Assembly: GCA_900541575.1 (NCBI GenBank)
Contig: UQKO01000048.1
Location: 1 to 20,604 of the forward strand
Reading direction: 5' to 3'
DNA: 20,604 bases
Source: an uncultured Prevotella sp.
GTDB lineage: Bacteria; Bacteroidota; Bacteroidia; Bacteroidales; Bacteroidaceae
In this document: piece by piece, positions 14,282 to 20,604 of the stretch
How positions within the stretch are numbered: the stretch's first letter is position 1
Layout of the letters: each line of letters begins with the position of its first letter
Program-made: the position numbers and the translations under genes
The notes under the pieces: generated by a model
Told to the model about the DNA's origin: nothing
Database searches by the model: none
The model's input: the letters and a program-made list of their open reading frames with translations, nothing else

Positions 14282-16342
14282 ATGCAATTAACAGACTGGC
14301 TTCCAACCACACGCAAAGAAATGAACCTCCGCGGTTGGGATGTTGCAGACATCATCCTATTTTCAGCCGACGCTTATGTAGATCACCCCTCTTTCGGAGC
14401 TGCCGTAATAGGTCGTTTACTCGAAGCCGAAGGATATCGCGTGTGCATTGTGCCACAGCCCGACTGGCATGGCGATTACCGAGACTTCAAAAAATTGGGA
14501 CGCCCTAGGATGTTCTTTGGTATTGCTCCTGGGTGTATGGATTCCATGGTCAATAAGTATACGGCCAATCGACGTTTACGCTCGGAAGATGCATACACGC
14601 CTGATGGCCGCCACGATATGAGGCCTGAATACCCCACCATTGTCTACTCCAAGATTCTCAAGGAACTTTACCCCGATGTTCCCGTTGTATTGGGTGGCAT
14701 CGAGGCTTCTTTACGACGCGTCACACACTATGATTATTGGAAAGAGAAACTCCGCCCATGCATTCTTACAGATAGCGGAGCGGACATGATTGTCTATGGC
14801 ATGGGAGAATTGCCGATGACAGATCTTTGCAAAAACATCAATCGCTACATTCTCCACGATGAAGAAGGAACCTTCTGTACGACGAAGCAATTCAACGATT
14901 TGATGCGCAATATTCCCATAAAGCAAACTGTAACTTTGCAACAGGAAAAGGACATTCCACATGGTATCTGCGACGACGACATCATTTTGCACTCTCATGA
15001 AGATTGCCTTACTAACAAACGACACTTTGCAGAGAACTTCCGACACATTGAGGAAGAAAGCAACAAACTCCATCCGCAGCGTATCTTGCAGCAAACAGGC
15101 AGTATTTATGTTGTAGTGAATCCTCCTTATCCGCCTATGTCGACGAAGCAGATTGACCGATCATTCGACTTCCCTTATACACGTCTGCCCCACCCCAAAT
15201 ACAAAAACAAGCGCATTCCTGCATACGAAATGATTAAGTTCTCAGTCAACATCCATCGCGGATGCTTTGGCGGATGCGCTTTCTGCACCATTTCTGCTCA
15301 TCAAGGTAAATTTATCATGAGTAGGTCTAAGGAAAGCATTCTACGCGAAGTGAAAAAGATCACGCAAATGCCAGACTTTCGTGGATATCTATCCGACTTA
15401 GGTGGTCCTTCTGCCAACATGTACCAAATGCATGGTAAGAATCGAGATATTTGCGAAAAATGTAAGCGACCATCTTGCATCAGTCCATCTGTTTGCCCCA
15501 ACCTAAACGCTGATCACAGACCTTTGCTCGAGATATATAAAGAGGTTGACGCTCTGCCTGGTATGAAGAAGAGCTTTATCGGTAGCGGTGTGCGCTATGA
15601 TCTCTTGCTCCATCAATACAAAGACCCTGAATTACGCAAAGCAGCAGAAGAATACACTAAGGAATTGGTGGTCAATCACGTTTCGGGTCGATTAAAAGTG
15701 GCACCAGAACATACATCCGATCGTGTACTCCATCTCATGCGAAAACCATCATTCCAACTATTCCATGAGTTTAAGCGCATCTTCGACCGCATCAATCGCG
15801 AAGCTGGACTTCGCCAGCAAATCATTCCTTATTTCATTTCATCCCATCCTGGATGTACTGAAGAAGATATGGCTGAACTTGCTGCCGAAACACGCGACAT
15901 GGATTTTCAGCTCGAGCAAGTGCAAGACTTTACTCCCACCCCTATGACTGTTTCAACCGATACATGGTATTCGGGATATCATCCTTACACGCTCGAAGAA
16001 GTGTTCTCTGCACACACGCCACAAGAGAAACTGAAGCAGCGCATGTTCTTCTTCTGGTACAAGCCAGAAGAGCGACAAAAGATTATTACTGAACTGCGTA
16101 AAATGGGACGTACGGATCTTATCAAAAGACTTTATCCCGCGAATGATGGTTTTTCATCAACCCCGACTAATTACAATAACAGCCATCAACAAGGTAATAG
16201 AAAGAAACAGAATAAGAATCGAACTACAAACCATCCTAAGTACAACAATAAATCAACCTATTCAACCTACAAATCAAACAAACAAGACCCTCATTCGCGT
16301 GCAACTGCAAAACATAAGCGAAACAATGACCATACTAAATAG
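14282..16342 (+). CDS. ygiQ: YgiQ family radical SAM protein
   Basis: The 686-aa product belongs to the YgiQ group of radical SAM proteins, whose reaction is not established. An N-terminal domain (about 1-300) begins WLPTTRKEMNLRGWDVADIILFSADAYVDHPSFG, which is characteristic, and includes VVLGGIEASLRRVTHYDYW. The radical SAM cluster motif is CFGGCAFC, with Cys328, Cys332 and Cys335 binding the 4Fe-4S cluster. Four further cysteines in CEKCKRPSCISPSVC (about 391-405) may bind a second metal or cluster. The C-terminal YgiQ/DUF3362 part contains HPGCTEEDMAELA and VQDFTPTPMTVSTDTWYSGYHPYT. Residues 621-686 form a disordered tail rich in Asn, Lys, Thr and Gln, as is common in this family. It follows the ruvC-group terminator and precedes the Wzi gene by 8 bp, so it likely heads a new transcript. 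Confidence 0.93.
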   Translation: MQLTDWLPTTRKEMNLRGWDVADIILFSADAYVDHPSFGAAVIGRLLEAEGYRVCIVPQPDWHGDYRDFKKLGRPRMFFGIAPGCMDSMVNKYTANRRLRSEDAYTPDGRHDMRPEYPTIVYSKILKELYPDVPVVLGGIEASLRRVTHYDYWKEKLRPCILTDSGADMIVYGMGELPMTDLCKNINRYILHDEEGTFCTTKQFNDLMRNIPIKQTVTLQQEKDIPHGICDDDIILHSHEDCLTNKRHFAENFRHIEEESNKLHPQRILQQTGSIYVVVNPPYPPMSTKQIDRSFDFPYTRLPHPKYKNKRIPAYEMIKFSVNIHRGCFGGCAFCTISAHQGKFIMSRSKESILREVKKITQMPDFRGYLSDLGGPSANMYQMHGKNRDICEKCKRPSCISPSVCPNLNADHRPLLEIYKEVDALPGMKKSFIGSGVRYDLLLHQYKDPELRKAAEEYTKELVVNHVSGRLKVAPEHTSDRVLHLMRKPSFQLFHEFKRIFDRINREAGLRQQIIPYFISSHPGCTEEDMAELAAETRDMDFQLEQVQDFTPTPMTVSTDTWYSGYHPYTLEEVFSAHTPQEKLKQRMFFFWYKPEERQKIITELRKMGRTDLIKRLYPANDGFSSTPTNYNNSHQQGNRKKQNKNRTTNHPKYNNKSTYSTYKSNKQDPHSRATAKHKRNNDHTK

Positions 16343-16350
16343 AGACGAAG

Positions 16351-17877
16351 ATGAGATTTACGACAAAGATTCTTGTGACCTACTTTCTTTTCACACTTTC
16401 AGAACTGACACACGCTCAAAATGCAGCAGAAAGATCTCTTTACAACATCGATTATAGCATTTCTGCTCAAATAGATCAATCACAGGGGAAGACTCCATTT
16501 TGGCTCACTTCTAATCGTTACGGACTTTCTTCCTTTGACCGCTCTAATGGATTACTCAGGATTGCCATGGCTCATCAGACTGAGAATGATTCGCTCAGCA
16601 AATGGCGCATAGGTTATGGTGTTGATCTTGCGGTAGGATACAATCAGACAAGCACCCTTACTGTACAACAACTATATGCCGACCTCCAATACAAATTAGT
16701 CAGGCTCTCGCTAGGCGCGAAGCAGCAGCCCTTAGCTTTTAAGAATGCAGAACTAAGCACAGGAAGTCAAACTTTAGGAATTAATGCTCGTCCCGTCCCC
16801 GCCCTACGCCTTGAACTGCCCGAATATTGGAATATCAGCGGTAAATCCGACTTCGTGGGTATCCGAGGACACATCAGCTATGGCATGATGACCGATGGAG
16901 GATTTCAAGAAGACAGGCTCCAAGGCACTAATGAACATTATATAAAGAAGGCTTTGCTTCATACCAAAGCTGGCTATATGCGCATTGGTAATGTACGCAA
17001 GTTTCCCCTTGTGTTGGAAGGTGGACTAGAAATGGCTACAGAATTTGGCGGTACAGCTTACTACATCCAAAGTGACAAGGTTAATGAGGGAGAACCCGTA
17101 AAAATGGGCAATAGTTTAAAGGACTTCTTTCATGCCACATTCAGCGGAGGTGGAGATATTACCGACGGAGAAGGCTATTCCAACTCCATGGGAAATATGC
17201 TTGGAAGTTGGGTAGCTCGCCTTAGTTGGAACGCACCCAATTGGAGTATCAGTACCTACTACGACCATTACTTTGAAGATCATTCAGAGATGTTTTTGCA
17301 ATATGGATGGTTCGACGGAATGGTGGGTATTGAAGCGCACCTTCCCAAGAACCGCTTTGTTGATGCATTGACTTATGAATATATTAAAACCACCTATCAG
17401 AGCGGACCTGTATATCACGACCATACCGAAAGTCTCCCCGATCAGATCAGTGGCACAGATCATTACTATAATCACAATATCTATCAAGGTTGGCAACATT
17501 GGGGACAAGCGATAGGCAACCCTTTATTCCTATCTCCACTTTATTCGAATAATAAAACCCTATTTTTTCCCTCTACCCGATTCAAAGCCAATCATATCGG
17601 CATCAGTGGTAATCCCACTTCCAATATTCACTATCGTCTGCTCTACACCCACCAACGTAGTCTCGGAACGTATAGCAACAATTTTTCTCACGCCTGCACG
17701 GCCAACAGCATGCTTGTAGAATGTTGTTACTCTCCCACTCGCATCGGACGAGCCAATTTATCTGGATGGAGCGCAAAACTAGCTTTTGCCCTCGATCGAG
17801 GCGACCTTATCGGCAATAATACAGGATTCCAAATTACCCTTGCTAAGCAAGGCGTTTTCGGGAAGAAATCGAGATAA
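16351..17877 (+). CDS. Capsule assembly Wzi family outer-membrane protein
   Basis: This 508-aa protein has a signal peptide with cleavage after THA at residue 22 and is otherwise rich in alternating amphipathic beta strands, as expected for an outer-membrane barrel. Family recognition rests on GKTPFWLTSNRYGLSS near residue 46, LSLGAKQQP, LSTGSQTLGINARPVPALRLELPEYW (about 135-160), and DHYFEDHSEMFLQYGWFDGMVGIE (about 310-333). E. coli Wzi is an outer-membrane lectin that holds capsule at the surface; Bacteroidetes members are annotated by homology and may act in capsule or exopolysaccharide retention. It begins 8 bp after ygiQ, which implies co-transcription although no functional link is known. 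The GDP-mannose enzyme on the other strand is a plausible but unproven partner in surface glycan production. Confidence 0.88.
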   Translation: MRFTTKILVTYFLFTLSELTHAQNAAERSLYNIDYSISAQIDQSQGKTPFWLTSNRYGLSSFDRSNGLLRIAMAHQTENDSLSKWRIGYGVDLAVGYNQTSTLTVQQLYADLQYKLVRLSLGAKQQPLAFKNAELSTGSQTLGINARPVPALRLELPEYWNISGKSDFVGIRGHISYGMMTDGGFQEDRLQGTNEHYIKKALLHTKAGYMRIGNVRKFPLVLEGGLEMATEFGGTAYYIQSDKVNEGEPVKMGNSLKDFFHATFSGGGDITDGEGYSNSMGNMLGSWVARLSWNAPNWSISTYYDHYFEDHSEMFLQYGWFDGMVGIEAHLPKNRFVDALTYEYIKTTYQSGPVYHDHTESLPDQISGTDHYYNHNIYQGWQHWGQAIGNPLFLSPLYSNNKTLFFPSTRFKANHIGISGNPTSNIHYRLLYTHQRSLGTYSNNFSHACTANSMLVECCYSPTRIGRANLSGWSAKLAFALDRGDLIGNNTGFQITLAKQGVFGKKSR

Positions 17878-17973
17878 GCCCACATCCTTACTTACAAGAT
17901 ATAGGCCGTATTCCTACTGCGAATAAAGACATACAATAGAAACATCACCCACTTTTTTCCCCAAGCTAACGAT

Positions 17974-18444
17974 ATGAGACACTCTCACTTCATCACTATT
18001 TGCTTTCTCCTCACAAGTTTACTCTTCTCTTGTTCTAAGGTATCACATAATGGCAAGCTAGATGGTAGATGGCGCATGAAAGAATGCTACAGCAAAACAT
18101 CGAAGGAAGATACACACTATACACAATACTCCAACAAAATGGGAAGCAGTATCTTTTGGAGTTTTCATCTCAATATACTTCAAATCACATCGAGCAGTCT
18201 ACTCAACGGCCATTCCAACAACACTATGTGCAGGTTTGTTTACGAAGGCGACCGACTCAGTATTACAAATGTTTACATCAACTTTCGAGACAAAGACAGC
18301 CTAGCCACCGATCCTAACACAACAACGTTCGTTCCGCTAGGCATCCGTGGAAATGCATCAAACTATCATATCAAGCGTCTCACATCATCAGAGATGATCC
18401 TCTGTTCTGATATGGATAGCCTCATCTTCTACCAACTACATTAG
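17974..18444 (+). CDS. Small lipoprotein, possibly lipocalin-like
   Basis: The 156-aa product starts with a lipoprotein signal peptide with lipobox LFSC, Cys20 being the likely lipidated residue. The mature part opens KLDGRWRMKECYSK. This resembles the GxW start of the small lipocalin-like lipoproteins common in Bacteroidales, and beta-strand patterns follow with an EGDRLSITNVYI segment and the end SSEMILCSDMDSLIFYQL. That ending, with a hydrophobic strand near the C-terminus, also fits a small beta barrel. The lipocalin assignment is an inference from pattern. It follows the Wzi gene after 96 bp and precedes the 545-aa gene by 29 bp. It may be surface-exposed if handled by the Bacteroidetes lipoprotein export route, but the residues after Cys20 (SKVS) do not show a clear export signal. 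Confidence 0.72.
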   Translation: MRHSHFITICFLLTSLLFSCSKVSHNGKLDGRWRMKECYSKTSKEDTHYTQYSNKMGSSIFWSFHLNILQITSSSLLNGHSNNTMCRFVYEGDRLSITNVYINFRDKDSLATDPNTTTFVPLGIRGNASNYHIKRLTSSEMILCSDMDSLIFYQLH

Positions 18445-18473
18445 TACCACTAAATTTTCAGCATCTATCGCTC

Positions 18474-20111
18474 ATGTCACAATTCGACATTAAAGATCTC
18501 CTAAAACAAGGCAAGATCACCGAAGCTTACAACGAAGCCATTGATGCTGTAAAGCTTAACAACAATTCATGGACCCGAATGCGCATGTTTTGGGTACTTA
18601 GAGAAATGTGCGAACAGTGGAGCATTCCCTTGCAACAGGCAGACTGCACTCGAAGTATACTAAAGCAAATGGCATGGTTGCTCTCCACCCCCATCGAAAA
18701 CAAACATTGCTTACAACGAGAATATCGTGAAATAGAGATGCAATTACTCCCTCTCGGCGTAGAAATGATGAAATATTATCGATGGTCGAAAAAGGATGCA
18801 AATGCTGCATATCAGCAGTTAATCGAAGACAAGAGTATTCGTGCTAACGAACTTCATTGGGCTTTACAAGAGTTGTATGGATGGGTGTTACTCAACTATC
18901 TTAAACGTTCACAAACGAGAGAAGACCTTCATGTGCAAAAGCAAATACTTTTCCATTACCTGCAACTCCAGAATAGACGTCCTTCTCCCCTTCACTCTCA
19001 GGTATTAAACTTTGCACTTAGACTTTACAAGGAAAAGAATGGCTTCTCATTATCTCAATTTGTTGTGCTATGGAATACAAGGTTTCTAAGTAAGGAAGAC
19101 TATGAAGTATTCAATACGGAGACAGCCTCAATTCCACCGCTTTTTGTTCGGACATTCCACGAACTAGGAAAGGAATGCCGCGTTTCTCATGCTTACAAAT
19201 TACTTTATGGAGTAAACGAAGCACATAAGAGGGAAGCATCTGAAATGCTGCAGAAATATGCTTTTCCCCAGTTAGAGCAAAAACTTAAAACCTCTCTCAA
19301 CGAAGAAGAAAGATGGAATGCACTCTTGCAATACACCCAAGCCTATAGTATCGGTGGGCCTTCAGAATACCTTTCTCGCGTTCTAACTTGGACTCTCTAT
19401 TTGCTAGAAAACTCTAATCAGCCAGACTCCTACGATTTCATAGCCTTTATGAAGGCATGGAATACCAAGAACTTCAGGCCACAAGACTGGTTATCCTCAT
19501 ATCCCTCCCCTCGTTCTCTACCTCCTCTTGCAGAGCGTGCTATCATTCAATGTATCAAGCAAGTAGCCCCACCTCATAAACCCAGTAACAACATCTGGGA
19601 ATGGATGATCGGTCTATGTAACGAAGCTCTGAAACAGAGCACGAATCAGATGCGTATACTCCGTTGCCTAGCCAAAGTCTTTCTTTGGTCTGACGACAAA
19701 ACAAATGCCCACACCATTTATACTAGAATCGCTTCATTACACCCCCATATCTATTACGCTTGGGAAGGTATATCTCTATGCGTTGACGATAAGCCACTTC
19801 AACTTGCATTCATTCTTAAAGCCCTTTCATCTACGGGACTAACCCTCAAAGCAACGTTTCGCCTTCAAATCAGAGCAGCCTTATTACTCCACGCAATACA
19901 CAACAACGATGTATCACTCTATTTCTTACAACAGATAGACTTAGATAGTCTTGATGCTCAATCCGAACTTTCCAATACATACCGACATCTGTTAAACTTG
20001 ATTTCACCCACCACCATTTCCCGACCTTTAAACAACAAAGAAAAGGAATATTACCAATGGATGACATCACACTATATAAAAGATATTGGATTGGAAATTT
20101 GCAACAATTGA
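18474..20111 (+). CDS. 545-aa helical-repeat protein, tentatively DUF7017/TOTE-associated type
   Basis: The protein has no signal peptide or membrane segment and looks almost wholly alpha-helical. The first 45 residues (LLKQGKITEAYNEAIDAV, then MRMFWVLREMCEQ) resemble a TPR-like start. Residues 168-210 (RRPSPLHSQVLNFAL, then FVVLWNTRFLSKEDYE) and 420-455 (HPHIYYAWEGISLC, then LQLAFILKALSSTG) recall, from memory, DUF7017 proteins linked to TOTE conflict systems. I cannot confirm this without a profile search. The oligonucleotide-binding S1/CSD-like domains often following that region are absent here: the protein stops at 545 aa. An internal duplication is visible, residues 190-234 against 319-363, sharing F-x3-F-x3-WNT, then D[YW] and S[IL]PPL. 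It lies 29 bp after the lipoprotein gene. Neither TOTE primase nor helicases are present in the window, so a defence role is not supported by context. Confidence 0.7.
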   Translation: MSQFDIKDLLKQGKITEAYNEAIDAVKLNNNSWTRMRMFWVLREMCEQWSIPLQQADCTRSILKQMAWLLSTPIENKHCLQREYREIEMQLLPLGVEMMKYYRWSKKDANAAYQQLIEDKSIRANELHWALQELYGWVLLNYLKRSQTREDLHVQKQILFHYLQLQNRRPSPLHSQVLNFALRLYKEKNGFSLSQFVVLWNTRFLSKEDYEVFNTETASIPPLFVRTFHELGKECRVSHAYKLLYGVNEAHKREASEMLQKYAFPQLEQKLKTSLNEEERWNALLQYTQAYSIGGPSEYLSRVLTWTLYLLENSNQPDSYDFIAFMKAWNTKNFRPQDWLSSYPSPRSLPPLAERAIIQCIKQVAPPHKPSNNIWEWMIGLCNEALKQSTNQMRILRCLAKVFLWSDDKTNAHTIYTRIASLHPHIYYAWEGISLCVDDKPLQLAFILKALSSTGLTLKATFRLQIRAALLLHAIHNNDVSLYFLQQIDLDSLDAQSELSNTYRHLLNLISPTTISRPLNNKEKEYYQWMTSHYIKDIGLEICNN

Positions 20112-20236
20112 ATTGTCTACCGGGGATCAATGTTAATTAGAGAGATCTGACTTACACAACCAAAGTTAGCACATTCATGAAATATGCTATTGAAGTCAGG
20201 AGTTATTGCCAGATGGTTACTTACGGTGCTAAAAAT

Positions 20237-20268
20237 GGGGTTGGCTAACCTCATGGTCAACCAACCCC
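20237..20268 (+). terminator. Stem-loop behind the helical-repeat gene, possible terminator
   Basis: GGGGTTGGCTAACC (20237-20250) pairs with GGTCAACCAACCCC (20255-20268) at 12 of 14 positions around the tetraloop TCAT. It is 125 nt after the stop codon at 20111. The following bases (CGTATAATAATTCT) are AT-rich but contain no real T tract, so it may stabilise an mRNA end rather than terminate transcription. Confidence 0.45.
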
Positions 20269-20307
20269 CGTATAATAATTCTAACCTTTTGATGCCAATT
20301 TTGAACA

Positions 20308-20375
20308 CCCTACCTTACAGGGCGCGGAGACTCTACTATGCGGAAACCCCAGGGTGTCGCTTCACTTGCCCTGGG
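20308..20375. repeat. Hairpin cluster resembling a dispersed Bacteroidetes intergenic repeat
   Basis: CCCT-ACCTTAC-AGGG (20308-20322) is followed by CCCAGGG (20348-20354) pairing with CCCTGGG (20369-20375) around a 14-nt loop containing TCGCTTCACTTG. From memory, blocks of this look (CAGGG, then CCCAGGG with CGCTTC, then CCCTGGGCTATG, then GGGCTTTCAGCCC) recur in Bacteroidetes intergenic regions. Copy number in this genome cannot be checked here. The last part, GGGCT and AGCCC, is split by the palindrome at 20404-20463. Confidence 0.5.
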
Positions 20376-20396
20376 CTATGCGCTCCATTGGGCTTT

Positions 20397-20464
20397 TATT
20401 GACATCATCGGCTGCGGCTCAGCAATTCAAGCAAGCTTGATTGCATTCGCCTTGCACGATGATT
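20397..20464. repeat. Interrupted 60-bp palindrome, apparent inserted repeat
   Basis: ATCATCG (20404-20410) and CGATGAT (20457-20463) are exact inverted arms, and CAAGC-AA-GCTTG (20428-20439) is an inner stem with exactly the same centre, between 20433 and 20434. With a single bulged T, the inner stem extends to GCAAT/ATTGC (20422-20444). GGC/GCC at 20416-20418 and 20449-20451 pair too. The 68 bp from 20397 to 20464 separate GGGCTTT from CAGCCC, which would otherwise form one small hairpin. That suggests a palindromic unit inserted into an older repeat. There is no transposase and no obvious target duplication. Confidence 0.6.
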
Positions 20465-20604
20465 CAGCCCGTCCTTGCTAAAACCGAAATTAAAATGAGT
20501 ATTCCCGGATCAGCGGATATTTCCGGTTGGTATGATGGTAAAAAGAGGCTTGCTCATATCATGCATATTGAGTAGCTATTCTAAACATGAAGAACTTTAT
20601 GTCT

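Larger units (their letters stand above)
20112..20604. other. Non-coding right end rich in palindromes
   Basis: No convincing gene lies between the end of the helical-repeat gene and the window edge. The segment holds a minus-oriented TAACTTTG box (20161-20168), a stem-loop at 20237-20268, a cluster of hairpins at 20308-20375 and a large interrupted palindrome at 20404-20463. Open frames on both strands are short, interrupted and lack family resemblance. Base composition from 20310 to 20475 is distinctly richer in GC than the gene just before it. The final 100 bp show nothing I can name, apart from a short plus-strand frame discussed among the findings. Confidence 0.6.

Noticed and set aside
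18474..20111. Interpreting the 545-aa gene as part of a complete TOTE conflict system
   Set aside because: No primase, helicase or nuclease gene is present in the window. Upstream genes are housekeeping or envelope genes, so only a tentative family resemblance is kept.
20117..20308. 63-codon minus-strand frame in the right-end region
   Set aside because: It overlaps a stem-loop, has no recognised family and no stable start context; it is probably fortuitous.

Overview
The window looks like a core chromosomal segment of a Bacteroidales bacterium, probably of the Prevotella/Bacteroides group. The evidence is the gene set: a long-form PPi-dependent phosphofructokinase of about 546 aa, a DUF5117/DUF5118-type HExxH metalloprotease, a DUF1573 protein with a Cys-Gly-Cys motif, a Bacteroidetes-type Wzi capsule protein, and a YgiQ radical SAM protein. 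Bacteroidetes -7 promoter boxes (TAnnTTTG) sit in several intergenic gaps, and recognisable Shine-Dalgarno sequences are rare. The genus is not certain. I see no phage, insertion sequence transposase, CRISPR array, tRNA or rRNA.

Layout. Positions 1-306 hold a GC-rich 22-bp tandem repeat cut by the window edge, and a hairpin region behind the first gene. On the minus strand follow a membrane-anchored GH25 muramidase (307-1245) and PPi-phosphofructokinase (1558-3198). Divergent from the latter is glutamate dehydrogenase gdhA (3545-4882). A long perfect inverted repeat (4979-5045) separates gdhA from a large minus-strand block. In transcription order that block is DUF1573 protein (12358-11981), mannose-1-phosphate guanylyltransferase (11840-10785), MutY (10743-9718), RlmD-type rRNA methyltransferase (9647-8214), an unknown 230-aa protein (8211-7519) and a secreted metalloprotease (7444-5117).

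Divergent from DUF1573 is ruvC (12545-13108), apparently with a leaderless or nearly leaderless promoter. Two uncharacterised small genes follow, then a good intrinsic terminator (14083-14143). The next plus-strand group is YgiQ, Wzi, a small lipoprotein, and a 545-aa helical-repeat protein that I tentatively compare with DUF7017/TOTE-associated proteins. The last 490 bp contain no convincing gene but are dense in palindromes. They include a 60-bp interrupted palindrome that appears to have landed inside an older hairpin repeat.

How the genes fit together. Most are housekeeping: glycolysis with PPi, ammonia assimilation, DNA repair (MutY, RuvC), rRNA methylation, and GDP-mannose supply with surface polysaccharide assembly (ManC-type enzyme and Wzi). 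I found no clear new multi-gene system. The most unusual items are the nested palindromes at the right end, the internally duplicated 545-aa protein, the promoter-plus-hairpin unit after gdhA, and the tandem repeat at the left edge.
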